Of a stretch of DNA of 64,000 nt, positions 52,494-62,577 are shown piece by piece. The notes under the pieces were generated by a model that was given only the letters and a program-made list of their open reading frames with translations, ran no database searches and was not told the DNA's origin. The position numbers and the translations under genes were made by a program. The DNA is from Robertmurraya siralis. GTDB lineage: Bacteria > Bacillota > Bacilli > Bacillales > Cytobacillaceae. Numbering within the stretch: the stretch's first letter is position 1; every line of letters starts with the position of its first letter. The stretch is from assembly GCF_005502275.1 (NCBI RefSeq), contig NZ_SWLZ01000002.1, positions 124,001-188,000 of the forward strand, written 5' to 3'.

Positions 52494-53636
52494 TTACCTT
52501 CTATCTTCCGGACTGACTATTTCTCCTTTAAAAAATACTTTTCGCACAACTTCTATTCCAAGCTCCCGTCCGTATTTCTTAAGCTCTCTTTCTTCACGAG
52601 CGGTTACAAGAGAGATGACTGTACCATCTGCGCCAAATCGTCCTGTACGTCCAGAACGATGAACATATTGTTCTAAATCCTTAGGGAAATCCAAATGAAC
52701 TACATGCGTTACTCCCTTAATGTCTAAACCCCTTGCTGCCACATCAGTAGCGAGCAGCATATTTACTTTCCCGTTTCGAAAATCTTTTAATGCATTTTTT
52801 CTCTTATCTTTGTTTAAATCACTGTGGAGACTGACCGTTTCAATGCCGGCAAAAGCGAGTTTCTCACTTGCCACCGTTAAATTTCCAATATCCTTTATGA
52901 ATACAAGCGCTTTGACATCCGGTAAACGCGTGACTTTTTCTAACAATTTGAGCTTTTCGCGCTTCTCAGCACTAAAATATATATGTTCCACCATACCAGC
53001 GGCAATGGTCTCATCTTTTTCAATGCGAACAACTGCAGGATCCCTCATTAATTCCTTCGCTTCTTTTTCCACATATGCTGATAAAGTGGCGGAAAACAGC
53101 AGAACCTGACGCTCAGCCAATGCGGAACGGATAATATTTTGGACGGTTGGCAAATGCTCATATGTTAAAAGTTGATCGCCTTCATCTAAAACAATTGTTT
53201 TTACCTCATGCATTTTTATTTTCTTTTGTTTGATCAATTCATATAAGCGCCCAGGCGTTCCGGCAATAATATGAGGATGCTTCTTTAATTTTTCCAATTG
53301 TCTTTTGACATTTGCTCCGCCAATAAAAGAAGCGGTACGAATATTGCTTCCGTGGCTCCATTTTTGAATCTCCTGCAGGATTTGCATTACAAGCTCTTGC
53401 GAAGATGCTAGAACAACTGCTTGAATTGCCTTTTTTTCTGGGTCAATTTGATTTAAAACCGGCAATAAGTAGGCAAGGGTTTTTCCTGTTCCTGTTGGAG
53501 ATTCTGCTATGACATCTTTCCCCTCTAATATGAGCGGAATCGCACTCTCTTGAACTTGAGTTGGTCGTGCAAATTGTTCTGTTTTCCAAACGTCCTGAAT
53601 AAAAGCTTTCAGTCTTTCCTGTATTAACTCACCCAT
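52494..53636 (-). CDS. DEAD-box RNA helicase (YfmL-like)
   Basis: 380-residue ATP-dependent RNA helicase lacking any long C-terminal extension. Q motif region FARPTQVQESAIP, motif I SPTGTGKT, Ia, II DEGD (a DEAD variant), III SAT, and VI HRSGRTGR. YfmL in B. subtilis, at an equivalent place, has the same short form and acts in 50S ribosome assembly. Ribosome site AGGAGAAAAT before ATG. Confidence 0.9.
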   Translation of the reverse strand: MGELIQERLKAFIQDVWKTEQFARPTQVQESAIPLILEGKDVIAESPTGTGKTLAYLLPVLNQIDPEKKAIQAVVLASSQELVMQILQEIQKWSHGSNIRTASFIGGANVKRQLEKLKKHPHIIAGTPGRLYELIKQKKIKMHEVKTIVLDEGDQLLTYEHLPTVQNIIRSALAERQVLLFSATLSAYVEKEAKELMRDPAVVRIEKDETIAAGMVEHIYFSAEKREKLKLLEKVTRLPDVKALVFIKDIGNLTVASEKLAFAGIETVSLHSDLNKDKRKNALKDFRNGKVNMLLATDVAARGLDIKGVTHVVHLDFPKDLEQYVHRSGRTGRFGADGTVISLVTAREERELKKYGRELGIEVVRKVFFKGEIVSPEDRR

Positions 53637-53711
53637 TATTTTCTCCTTTTACAATAACTACTTCCATACTAAAGATACAGAAAATTATCCGAAAAAGCTA
53701 GCTGCATTCCT

Positions 53712-54938
53712 TTAGTCCTCTTTATTCGCAGGAACCTCTGATAAGAAGCTTTTATTTCGGATTCCACTTCTGCGGATGGCTACATGGACATTCACGTCGA
53801 CATCAGCTCTTGCAAATTCCTCGTCCCACTTTTCCTCGACCTCTTTAGCCTTTTGATAATTCTGACGGTGTAAAGCCTCTCCAAACCCAAAAATATCAAG
53901 GCCAAATTCGTCCTGCACTTTTTTTATCGTAGCTACAATCATATCCTTCACATACTTACTGCTCTTCTGCTCCAAATCAAGATACGTTTCTTTTTTTGAA
54001 AGGTCTTCATTGCATTGCATACTGGTTAATCTTGCCTCAGAATAAATATCGACCTTTAAGTGAGGCTGATCACCTTTATAAAAAGTTTTAATGGTAGACT
54101 TATTATTCATAATAGCCAGATCAAAATATAATTTTTCTTTCAGTTCTTCACCATGCTTCCCACACGGAATGGTGACCATTGTTGATTCTAGCTTTTGTGT
54201 CCATAAATAGTTTCTCGTATCCTCTAATGAAAGATAGCCGGCCAATTTATCCTTTTCAAATACAGCAATTCCAGCCAGCAAAATTCTTGCCGGTGCTTTT
54301 GTCTCCATATTACTCTCTACATTTTTTCCCTTCTCAGGATTCCCTTCGATAGTCACTGAACTGGCTATAGGTGAACGCCCCTGCGAAACAATCGCATCAA
54401 TAAAATCCGTTAAACGCACGCGGGGGTCTCCACCCCAATTCTTTAAAATCGATTTAATCTGCTTTTGAACCTTTAGTGATGGTACCCTTTCAACTGGGTC
54501 ATTGATCGTTGGAAACTTTTCGGCTGAATCCCCTTTCGTAATCAAAATATTAAAGTCATTTCGAAACTGCGGATTTCTCTCTAGAGAGTCTAAGAAACTC
54601 CCCACACCATCATTTTTAGCGACCTCCTCATTAATATAGAGAGCTCTTGTATGGGAAAAAACAAGCTTCCTACTTACGCCGATATTCATTCGCGCCGATA
54701 TTTCCGGAAGCGAATTACCTTCCAGTGTCATAACAGAAACTGGAGCTCCCTCAAATGGGATTTGTGGGGACAATATCGAGGCATTTACATACCCAACTGT
54801 GAGCCGGTATCTCTTTTCCTTACCTGGATCAATTGCTATACCTGTCACAATTGAGACATCATTCAGTTCTGTGCTATCCCAACAACCTGTTAATAAAAAA
54901 GAAGAAATACATATTAGAATAAAAATTCGCTTTTTCAT
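53712..54938 (-). CDS. Germinant receptor C subunit (GerC family lipoprotein)
   Basis: 408-residue spore inner-membrane lipoprotein with lipobox LLTGC (Cys19) and the GerAC opening WDSTELNDVSIVTGIAIDPG. Together with A and B subunits it forms a receptor that triggers germination on sensing amino acids, sugars or ions. Its first codon overlaps the A-subunit stop by four bases (ATGA). It is the last gene of the receptor operon. Confidence 0.9.
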   Translation of the reverse strand: MKKRIFILICISSFLLTGCWDSTELNDVSIVTGIAIDPGKEKRYRLTVGYVNASILSPQIPFEGAPVSVMTLEGNSLPEISARMNIGVSRKLVFSHTRALYINEEVAKNDGVGSFLDSLERNPQFRNDFNILITKGDSAEKFPTINDPVERVPSLKVQKQIKSILKNWGGDPRVRLTDFIDAIVSQGRSPIASSVTIEGNPEKGKNVESNMETKAPARILLAGIAVFEKDKLAGYLSLEDTRNYLWTQKLESTMVTIPCGKHGEELKEKLYFDLAIMNNKSTIKTFYKGDQPHLKVDIYSEARLTSMQCNEDLSKKETYLDLEQKSSKYVKDMIVATIKKVQDEFGLDIFGFGEALHRQNYQKAKEVEEKWDEEFARADVDVNVHVAIRRSGIRNKSFLSEVPANKED

Positions 54939-56521
54939 TTCTTTCCTCCTTGTACATGCGGAGGGCTTGGCTTTTGTTTTTTCTTCTCCTTAACTGGTGA
55001 CTTTGGAAAAAGATAGGATGGTCTTCTTTTATTGGCCCAAGCAGGCAATCTTAAAAAAACATCGTCTTGATCTGTTAGTTTAAACGGTGCCACAGACGCT
55101 AAATAGGGAACACCAAAGGAGCGCAAACTGACAAGATGTATGACCATGATAATGAGAAATAATAACACACCATAAAGACCAAACACTGCTGCAAAAAGGA
55201 TAAGCACAAAACGAAGTAACCTTGTGGCAATGGAAAAACTATAAATCGGCGATACAAAGCTAGCGATCGCTGTGAAAGCAACAATGATCACTAATACACT
55301 TGAAACCAATCCTGCTTCTACTGCTGCCTGTCCAATCACTAAAGCTCCAACAATCGAAACCGTTTGTCCAACAGCTCTTGGCATCCTTACCCCTGCCTCC
55401 CTCATAATCTCAAACGTAAGCTCCATCATAAATATTTCGATCACAGCTGGAAAGGGAACCCCTTCTCTTTGTGCTTGAATACTAATCAAAAGCTGAGTTG
55501 GCATTAGTTCCTGGTGAAAGGTCGACAATGCCACGTACAGGGATGGCAGTACTAAAGCAATCATAAATGACATATAGCGGATAATACGGATAAAGCTTGG
55601 CATTAGAAAAGGTTGATAATAATCCTCAGACGACTGAAAAAAATCAGTAAATACGCTTGGGACTGCTAAAACAAATGGACTCCCATCAACAATTAACGCT
55701 ACTTTACCCTCAAGCAAATGACTGCAAATACTGTCAGGCCTTTCTGTATTGAAAACTAATGGGAAGGGGGTAAAAGATTTATCAACAATCATCTCTTCAA
55801 TATTTCCCGAATCTAGTACGGCCCCAATTTCAATTTTTTCAATTCGCTCCCGGACCTCATTCAAAATATCCTCATTTGTAATCGTTGATACATAACCAAT
55901 AGCAACGGTTGTCTTAGTATCCCCTCCAATATAAAAATCCTCAAAGATTAAATACGGATTTTTGATTCGTTTTCGAATCAAACTAATATTTGTATTAATA
56001 TCCTCTGTAAATGCTTCTTTCGGACCACGAATAATCGTTTGGGTGCTTGGCTCAGTGATCGCACGCTTTTCAGTATCTCCGATTTCCAACGAAAGAGCTT
56101 TTTCTTGACCATCGACCATAATCACTGCAAATCCGTTCAAAATATGCCAAACCACTTTATGAAAGGTATCTGCATATTCAAATGCCATTGTTGGAAAATA
56201 GCGATCGCGAATTTCCTCAATATTTTTTGGATTTTTCGATACGGATGTTTCCCGTGGTACATTTAAAACTTTGTCCGTAAGAGAATGAATGTTTAACATC
56301 GTCCCTAAATAACAAACACAAGCTTCTGATTCCCCTAATCTGATGTCATCACACGAAAAATCAAATGTTTGCTTAAATAATTCGTGAAGAGATCTTTTGT
56401 TTTTATCTAAGCTTTTAAAATACTCTTTTGAGATATTTTCGTTTTGAAAAATCTCCTCTTCTGGAGTGCTATCTCCTTTTTTGTTTTTTCTTCGTTTAAA
56501 TAGGAAATCACTTAGACCCAT
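54935..56521 (-). CDS. Germinant receptor A subunit (GerA family)
   Basis: 528 residues from ATG 56521 (MGLSDFLFKRRKNKKGDSTP), which follows AAAAGGGGATC. A large N-terminal soluble domain contains DPVELTD-like segments and VALIVDGSPFVLAVPSVF, and the C-terminal half has five or six helices. Similar to YfkQ of B. subtilis. A longer frame to 56656 runs inside the B-subunit gene and is not the start. The gene overlaps the B gene by 14 bases. Placing A after B is unusual for these operons. Confidence 0.92.
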   Translation of the reverse strand: MGLSDFLFKRRKNKKGDSTPEEEIFQNENISKEYFKSLDKNKRSLHELFKQTFDFSCDDIRLGESEACVCYLGTMLNIHSLTDKVLNVPRETSVSKNPKNIEEIRDRYFPTMAFEYADTFHKVVWHILNGFAVIMVDGQEKALSLEIGDTEKRAITEPSTQTIIRGPKEAFTEDINTNISLIRKRIKNPYLIFEDFYIGGDTKTTVAIGYVSTITNEDILNEVRERIEKIEIGAVLDSGNIEEMIVDKSFTPFPLVFNTERPDSICSHLLEGKVALIVDGSPFVLAVPSVFTDFFQSSEDYYQPFLMPSFIRIIRYMSFMIALVLPSLYVALSTFHQELMPTQLLISIQAQREGVPFPAVIEIFMMELTFEIMREAGVRMPRAVGQTVSIVGALVIGQAAVEAGLVSSVLVIIVAFTAIASFVSPIYSFSIATRLLRFVLILFAAVFGLYGVLLFLIIMVIHLVSLRSFGVPYLASVAPFKLTDQDDVFLRLPAWANKRRPSYLFPKSPVKEKKKQKPSPPHVQGGKK

Positions 56522-57638
56522 TTGTGTCCGATCCCCTTTTTTGTTTTTTCGTTCTCCAGAAAAGCAGTGGAGCGAATAGCGCTGGTAAAATGAATTGAAA
56601 TGGCACATGCATATAGTGCGGAATAAATCGAATTCCTTCTTCGATATGCTCGGCAAAGTTATCGCTAATTAAAATGGTACCGTAGGAAATAATCGTGGCC
56701 ATTGGCAACACCATATAGCGATAGGAAATATTTGTAATATGTTCCAATCCCTTTAATCCTGCAAAAAAAAACACACTCACTTTTGTAATAATTCCAAACA
56801 TCACAATAAAAACGACAACTAAATCCACTCTTTCAATAAATTCTAATAAGGATATGTATCGTGCCGCAGATAATAAAGGAAAGACCGTTCTTTCCAACTG
56901 CTCTGTTCCTAATGTTACGATCTCGATAACTGTACCATAAATAATGATCATCCCACTTACTAAAACCGTAATTACACTTACCTTCCCGGCCTTATTAAAT
57001 TGTGTAACATAAGGAATAATCACCATAAAGGTAATTAATTCTCCAAATGGAAAAGTTAACAGCCTTGGAAAGATGTGTTGAATAATCGGACCAGACCCCT
57101 CCGCCATTACAGGCAGTAAATTTTTAAAATCCATTTCACCTGAGAAAAAAGTGGCAAATCCAATTAATATCGTAAATGTAAACACGTATGGAATAAAAAT
57201 CTCACCTGTCCTTCCAAAAACTTCAAGACCTAAATAAATCATGTAAGCAATAACACCCATCATTGTAATCGAGATAATCTCTATCGGAGTATTTTCAAAG
57301 ATAACAGTAGTAATCAGCTCACAAAAGTCCCTTAATACCCGCTCTGCAATGTAAAAAAAATAAAACACATATAAAAGTCCAATTCCTTTGCCAAGCCATT
57401 TTCCAAAAGAAATAGTCATCAATTCGAACAAATTCTTTCCAGGAGCACGCTTTAATAGCATAATGTAGAACGAAACAATACCCGCTCCTAGCAACGTTGA
57501 AATCGCTACGGCGATCCACGCATCCTGCCTCAAATCATTTCCTACTCCAACTACGGCAACACTCCCGATTTCAAAGGTAAATAACAATACTGCCAACTGC
57601 CATAAGGATAGTTTTTCCATAAGTTTTTGCTGCTTCAT
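56508..57638 (-). CDS. Germinant receptor B subunit (GerB family, APC fold)
   Basis: 376 residues with ten predicted helices; the APC-superfamily spore germination permease GerAB/GerB (WQLAVLLFTFEIGSVAVVGV near the N-terminus; FEIGS is typical). The B subunit is thought to bind the germinant. Similar to YfkT. It overlaps the upstream 83-residue gene by four bases. Confidence 0.92.
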   Translation of the reverse strand: MKQQKLMEKLSLWQLAVLLFTFEIGSVAVVGVGNDLRQDAWIAVAISTLLGAGIVSFYIMLLKRAPGKNLFELMTISFGKWLGKGIGLLYVFYFFYIAERVLRDFCELITTVIFENTPIEIISITMMGVIAYMIYLGLEVFGRTGEIFIPYVFTFTILIGFATFFSGEMDFKNLLPVMAEGSGPIIQHIFPRLLTFPFGELITFMVIIPYVTQFNKAGKVSVITVLVSGMIIIYGTVIEIVTLGTEQLERTVFPLLSAARYISLLEFIERVDLVVVFIVMFGIITKVSVFFFAGLKGLEHITNISYRYMVLPMATIISYGTILISDNFAEHIEEGIRFIPHYMHVPFQFILPALFAPLLFWRTKKQKRGSDTNGSK

Positions 57639-57886
57639 AGCTGCTTCTGCCCTTTATTTTTTCTTAAACGATAATCAATCACGATACTGCAAATGAATCC
57701 TATAAATACAGTACCGCCTATCAACCACTCATTCGTTCCCTCGTCTAAGGTGAACAGTCTCAGAATCACTTGAAAAAAAGACTGTTTCCATATGAACATG
57801 TCAATAAGAGAGATAAGAACCAGCATTCCGATATACATCACTAAATACACGAAAGTCACCAATTTAATCATCCTATTATTCATCAT
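57635..57886 (-). CDS. Small two-helix protein at the head of the germinant receptor operon
   Basis: 83 residues with two hydrophobic helices (LVTFVYLVMYIGMLVLISLI and EWLIGGTVFIGFICSIVIDY). Four-base overlap with the B gene makes it part of the operon. Small two-helix D subunits (such as YfkS or those of other ger operons) modulate receptor function; this is likely one. Confidence 0.75.
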   Translation of the reverse strand: MMNNRMIKLVTFVYLVMYIGMLVLISLIDMFIWKQSFFQVILRLFTLDEGTNEWLIGGTVFIGFICSIVIDYRLRKNKGQKQL

Positions 57887-57970
57887 TATGTTCTTCTATT
57901 AATTGCTTTCCATTCCATATTTTTCTCAAAACCCGGCCATTTATGTGAAAAAATTTGTAGTCATCACTTA

Positions 57971-58012
57971 ATGACAAAAAAAAGAACCTACCCGAGTAGG
58001 CTAAGTTCTTTA
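57971..58012 (-). terminator. Terminator after the ThrE-like pair
   Basis: Minus-strand stem AAAGAAC...CCTAC-TCGG-GTAGG...TTCTTT with an eight-base U-run, overlapping the stop codon of the exporter gene. Confidence 0.82.
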
Positions 58013-58468
58013 CAACCTTGATTTAGAATATACCTTGGGAGGCAGCTTTGCTTTACGAATTAATTGATTAATGACTTCTGAAAAGACAAGTCCTAATGCA
58101 ATGGCACCAGAAATCAACCCTGCTTTTGCCGCCAAGCCCAAACCTATTGTATAATTGCTTTCAACAAAATTACGCATTGCATCATAGGCGAGCCCACCTG
58201 GAACTAGCGGAATAATGCCCGCAACATTAAAGATAATAATTGGCGTTTTATACCTCCTTGCAAAAAATTGACTAATCAACGCAACAACAAAGGAACCAGC
58301 TAGCGATGCTGGAACGGGATCAATCCCATTGCTAGTCATTGTAAAATAAACAAACCAACCTGCCATCCCAACAATTCCACATTTTATTAAAGATGCCTTC
58401 TTCGTATTAAAAATAATTCCGAATGCGGCAGATGCGATAAAACTTGTGATTAATTGTTCTACAACCAT
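58010..58468 (-). CDS. Threonine/serine exporter, small subunit (ThrE_2/DUF3815, YjjB-like)
   Basis: 152 residues, four or five helices (AAFGIIFNTKKASLIKCGIV, ALISQFFARRYKTPIIIFNV, IIPLVPGGLAYDAMRNFVES). The IPLVPGG segment is characteristic. It pairs with the ten-base-upstream DUF1212 gene: together they correspond to the two halves of ThrE amino-acid exporters. Confidence 0.87.
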   Translation of the reverse strand: MVVEQLITSFIASAAFGIIFNTKKASLIKCGIVGMAGWFVYFTMTSNGIDPVPASLAGSFVVALISQFFARRYKTPIIIFNVAGIIPLVPGGLAYDAMRNFVESNYTIGLGLAAKAGLISGAIALGLVFSEVINQLIRKAKLPPKVYSKSRL

Positions 58469-58478
58469 TTCAACACCC

Positions 58479-59222
58479 CTATATAAAGGTTAAGACAACG
58501 GCTACGCCAGAACCGATTGCGAAAGCCGTTAATAGGGCCTCTGCTCCCTTAGACAGTCCCGACACTAAATGCCCCGCCATCAGATCCCGGACTGCATTCG
58601 TTAAGACAAGCCCTGGAACAAGGGGCATAACCGAACCAATTATAATTTTATCAAGCTCATAGCCCCATCCTGTATAAACAAAAATCCAAGAGAGGATCGC
58701 GATAATGAGAGAGGCAACAAACTCTGAGAAAAACTTAATGGGGACAATTCTTTGAGCATAAATAAAAGTTATTAAGCCTGTTCCTCCAGCTACAAAGGCT
58801 GGAAAGAAATCATCCCATGTCCCTTTAAACATAATTAAAAAGCATCCACTGGCAATTGCGGCAGCTAGAACTTGAATGATAATTGGATAGGAAGGGGTAG
58901 AGCTTTCAATATTTTTCAAGGACTGATATGCTTCCTGAAGGGTCAGCTCCTTATTGCTAATTTGACGGGAAACACTATTTACTAACGTAATTTTATGTAA
59001 ATCCGTTGTCCGATCTGTAATACGAATAAGCTTCGTTTTCGTTGGTTGTTCACATTCAATTGAAAACATAATTCCTGTCGGTGTTACATAGCTATGGGAT
59101 TCCTTCGCCCCAAAAGATGAAGCGATTCTCATCATCGTATCCTCAACACGATAGGTCTCAGCACCACTCTGAAGCATGATTTTCCCAGCAAGTAAACATA
59201 CTTCCATTACATCTGTCTTCAT
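58479..59222 (-). CDS. Threonine/serine exporter, large subunit (ThrE/DUF1212, YjjP-like)
   Basis: 247 residues: an N-terminal soluble domain (EVCLLAGKIMLQSGAETYRV EDTM) followed by five helices; VMPLVPGLVLTNAVRDLMAG mirrors the VPG motif of the partner. The substrate is inferred from the family and could be another small metabolite such as succinate. Start ATG 59222 (MKTDVMEV) after GCAAGGAG. Confidence 0.87.
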   Translation of the reverse strand: MKTDVMEVCLLAGKIMLQSGAETYRVEDTMMRIASSFGAKESHSYVTPTGIMFSIECEQPTKTKLIRITDRTTDLHKITLVNSVSRQISNKELTLQEAYQSLKNIESSTPSYPIIIQVLAAAIASGCFLIMFKGTWDDFFPAFVAGGTGLITFIYAQRIVPIKFFSEFVASLIIAILSWIFVYTGWGYELDKIIIGSVMPLVPGLVLTNAVRDLMAGHLVSGLSKGAEALLTAFAIGSGVAVVLTFI

Positions 59223-59451
59223 TGCTTTTCTCCTTGCTACGATTGTTGAACTAACTAGATTGTTAAGTCTTTTTGAAATAAGAAAAACCAAAAACACTAT
59301 GTCCTATCATAATATTTAAATAACCTTAATACAATTTAAAGCTGTTTTTTTCGCTAAATTGTAATTTTCATGTAAAAGCATGATTAAAACCACGAATTCT
59401 ACTTGTTTTTCTTTACCTGACTTCTTTACACTAGTAAAGAGGTGAAAAATA

Positions 59452-60291
59452 ATGGATGTTTCAAAAGTAAAAGTACTGGTCTTTGATTTAGACGGAACCG
59501 TGTACGAAGATACACATCATTTTGACTACCAGACAAAAAGACTAAAGGAAAGGCTCCCTATAGACAAACAACATCTTTTTGAAAAAGATGTTGCTGCGGT
59601 AAAACATAATGAACACCCCATTAAAATAGGCAGAGTCTACGATGCTAGCAACGATTTAATTCTCGTTCAAATCGATAATATCGTTCAAGATGCTTACGAT
59701 TGGCAAGGACAGAAGCTTTCATCAAGAGAAATGAAGAATCTCTACCGAGAACCGATTGAAATCAATTCTGAAGCAATGCTAAGCATCGGAGACCCTTGGT
59801 GGATTTCCACCGCTATTGCAGGACACTATGGTTTAAGCAGTAAAGAGTGCTATGCCGCGTTCCTTGAAACGAGAACATATATGATGGGACCTGAGTTTAA
59901 GATGAAGCCGATTGCCGGATTCAAAGACGTTCTTTCCGACATTCATAAAAGTGTCAAACTCGTTCTTTTAACGAACAGCCCTCAACCGGATAGCGAAGCG
60001 ATCCTGACAAAAATCGGACTCGATCAGGTATTTGATATGAAAATATTTAATGGTGAAAAACCAACGCTGACAATTGAACGCTTTGAAAAGATAAAAAATC
60101 AATTTTCTGTTGAATTCGATGAAATCGTTAGTATTGGCGACAATTGGATCAACGAGATTCGCCCGGTTCGTACCCTCGGATGCGGAACGATATTCATTGA
60201 TCCGCATGGTGTCGGTGATCCGAGTTCTGCTGACTTTGTCTGCGCGAATATGCGAGAAGCCATTCCCATTCTAAGAAAAATCGGAAGCTGA
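59452..60291 (+). CDS. HAD-superfamily phosphatase
   Basis: 279-residue haloacid dehalogenase-type hydrolase. Motif I DLDGTVYED at 13-21, motif II LLTNSPQPD, a Lys region NGEKPTLT and motif IV SIGDNWINEI. The substrate is unknown; subgroup HAD-IA by its cap position. Ribosome site AAGAGGTG before ATG. Confidence 0.82.
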   Translation: MDVSKVKVLVFDLDGTVYEDTHHFDYQTKRLKERLPIDKQHLFEKDVAAVKHNEHPIKIGRVYDASNDLILVQIDNIVQDAYDWQGQKLSSREMKNLYREPIEINSEAMLSIGDPWWISTAIAGHYGLSSKECYAAFLETRTYMMGPEFKMKPIAGFKDVLSDIHKSVKLVLLTNSPQPDSEAILTKIGLDQVFDMKIFNGEKPTLTIERFEKIKNQFSVEFDEIVSIGDNWINEIRPVRTLGCGTIFIDPHGVGDPSSADFVCANMREAIPILRKIGS

Positions 60292-60300
60292 TTGAAATAA

Positions 60301-60348
60301 TCTACAAAAAGCAAGTGAAAAATGTAGGCTTCACTTGCTTTTTGTAGA
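60301..60348. terminator. Bidirectional terminator between HAD gene and recQ
   Basis: A perfect 19-bp stem (60301-60319 with 60330-60348), inner arms AAAAAGCAAGTGAA/TTCACTTGCTTTTT, between convergent genes. Confidence 0.88.
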
Positions 60349-60400
60349 TATAGCTTTTAAAACCTCTTTACTAAGCTTCCTAATCAGAGCAGTACCTTTT

Positions 60401-62533
60401 TTAAAGGGAATTTTTCGTTTTGAACGAACGCAGGAATACTTTAATCATTAAATAAGATATTTTATCTGGAAGTAACTCTTTAATCGGCTTCAGCTTTTCT
60501 GATCCCACCTCTTCTACCGCTTGTTCAAGGAGCGGCAAGTATTGATCTGGAATAATCTCAGACACTGCAATATCCAGTCCTTCCGCCATACATTGTTGGA
60601 TATGATTCTCGATCGTGCTCGTTGCCATTTCCCTGGTCTTTGCAATTTCCTTCACTGATAGCCCTTCTTTAAACAGCTTATATGTTTCAAGGTGGGAATT
60701 TTTCTCTCCCTTTTTTCTTTTAGCCACTGGTGGTATCAGTTTTTCCCTCGACCTATCCGGATTTTCTTTACAAAACTCCTCGATTCCGTTTATAAATGGT
60801 GCTCCATACTTTTCTAATTTCATTTCACCAACACCACTAACTAGCAAAAATTCTTCCTTCGTTTGCGGCAATTTTACACACATGTCCTTTAAAGACGCAT
60901 CGGAAAAGATGACAAATGGAGGTACATTCTCAATATTGGCAATCGATTTTCTTATATGGCGTAGTTTTTCAAATAAAGGATCTTGTGAAGAAACTTGCGT
61001 AACTTCAACTACTTCTTTTCTGTATACTTGTTGTTTACCCAGCAATACTTCCTTTCCAGCTGGTGTGACAAAGACGGTTGGGAATTGCCCCTGTTCAACT
61101 CCGATTAACTCCTGTGAAATGAGAAATTCAATGAAATCACTTGCTTCTTTTATACTCATGTCATTTAAGAGCCCGTAGGTCGGTAATCGATCAAATTTCA
61201 ATTCCTTCATTTTCTTATTGTTCGATCCTGTCAAAACCTGTGCCACTGCTGTCTTTCCGAAGCGTTGACCCATACGAATTATACAGGATAAAACCATTTG
61301 TGCTTCTTTCGTTACGTCAACGCTTGAGCGGGAATCCGTGCAATTTCCACATTTCCCACATTTCGATGCATTCCTCTGTCCAAAATATTCAAGGATATAA
61401 GTCTGAAGACATTTTTCAGTATGGCAATAATCGACCATTGCCTGCAGTTTTTCCAGTTCTCCTGCAATCCGCATTCTTTCAGCAGACTGGTCAATTAAAA
61501 ATCTTTGAACTTGAACATCCTGTGAAGAATATAAAACAATACACTCACTTTCGAGCCCATCTCTCCCAGCGCGTCCTGCTTCCTGATAATAGCTCTCCAT
61601 ATTTTTCGGAAGCTGATAATGAATGCAATAACGAATATTCGATTTATCGATCCCCATACCAAATGCTGAAGTTGCAACCATAACCGCCGTTTCATCCTGA
61701 AGGAATTTTTCCTGCTCCCTCTTTCTATTTACATCACTCATGCCTGCATGATAGCGACCAACGCGAACGCCTTCTCTCGCCAATTTTTCATAAAGTTGAT
61801 CAACGTTTTTTCTTGTTGCAGCGTAGATAATTCCGCCCTCTTGCTCATTCTTTTTAACATATTCTTTTAAAAAAGCGTAGCGATCCTGCCCCTTAATAAC
61901 ATGAAAAGAGAGATTTTCACGGGCAAACCCTGTCATAATGGTGTTCTCATCATCAATATGAAGAGTATTGCATATATCTACGCGAACCTGCGGAGTTGCG
62001 GTAGCGGTTAACGCCATCACAAGCGGCTTTTGTGGGAGCTGCTCGATAAGCCTTTGAATTTGCAAATAGCTTGGACGAAAATCATGGCCCCATTGGGAAA
62101 TACAATGGGCCTCATCAACAGCAACAAGCGGGATCTCAAGGGCTGATAATTGCTCAACAAACACACTTGATTCCAGACGCTCAGGCGCAATATAAAGAAG
62201 CTTATACTCCCCGTATATAGCAGCTTCCATCCGTTCAGTTGCTTCTTGCGCACTTAAAGAACTGTTAATAAAAGTCGCTGGAATTCCTACTTGCAAGAGA
62301 CTGTCCACTTGATCTTTCATTAATGATATAAGCGGGGAAATGACGATTGTCGTGCCCGGAAGTACGAGAGCTGGAATTTGGTAGCAAATCGACTTTCCTC
62401 CACCAGTCGGCATAATACAGACAGTGTTTTGACCTGCAAAAATGGATTGAATTGCCGCTTCCTGCCCCTTTCGAAAAGACGGATAGCCGAAATGGGCCTG
62501 TAATAGTTCTTTTGCTTGCTCTAGCATTTCCAT
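60401..62533 (-). CDS. recQ: ATP-dependent DNA helicase RecQ
   Basis: 3'-5' DNA helicase in recombination and repair, 710 residues. Motif I MPTGGGKSICYQ (~41-52), motif II DEAHCISQWGHDFRP, motif VI QEAGRAGRDG, the zinc-binding CHTEKCLQTYILEYFGQ and CGKCGNC, RQC winged helix, HRDC (~520-590), and an added C-terminal helix-turn-helix (GLSVKEIAKTREMATSTIEN). B. subtilis has long RecQ and short RecS forms; this is the long type. Ribosome site GTGAGG. Confidence 0.95.
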   Translation of the reverse strand: MEMLEQAKELLQAHFGYPSFRKGQEAAIQSIFAGQNTVCIMPTGGGKSICYQIPALVLPGTTIVISPLISLMKDQVDSLLQVGIPATFINSSLSAQEATERMEAAIYGEYKLLYIAPERLESSVFVEQLSALEIPLVAVDEAHCISQWGHDFRPSYLQIQRLIEQLPQKPLVMALTATATPQVRVDICNTLHIDDENTIMTGFARENLSFHVIKGQDRYAFLKEYVKKNEQEGGIIYAATRKNVDQLYEKLAREGVRVGRYHAGMSDVNRKREQEKFLQDETAVMVATSAFGMGIDKSNIRYCIHYQLPKNMESYYQEAGRAGRDGLESECIVLYSSQDVQVQRFLIDQSAERMRIAGELEKLQAMVDYCHTEKCLQTYILEYFGQRNASKCGKCGNCTDSRSSVDVTKEAQMVLSCIIRMGQRFGKTAVAQVLTGSNNKKMKELKFDRLPTYGLLNDMSIKEASDFIEFLISQELIGVEQGQFPTVFVTPAGKEVLLGKQQVYRKEVVEVTQVSSQDPLFEKLRHIRKSIANIENVPPFVIFSDASLKDMCVKLPQTKEEFLLVSGVGEMKLEKYGAPFINGIEEFCKENPDRSREKLIPPVAKRKKGEKNSHLETYKLFKEGLSVKEIAKTREMATSTIENHIQQCMAEGLDIAVSEIIPDQYLPLLEQAVEEVGSEKLKPIKELLPDKISYLMIKVFLRSFKTKNSL

Positions 62534-62577
62534 AACCTCACTTTTAGGAGAGAGTCCCTCATACTGATTAAATACTG

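Noticed and set aside
56522-56656. Upstream extension of the GerA-type frame
   Set aside because: It runs within the GerB gene; a good ribosome site precedes ATG 56521.
60615-61178. A 187-residue plus-strand frame inside recQ
   Set aside because: Antisense shadow of recQ without a ribosome site.
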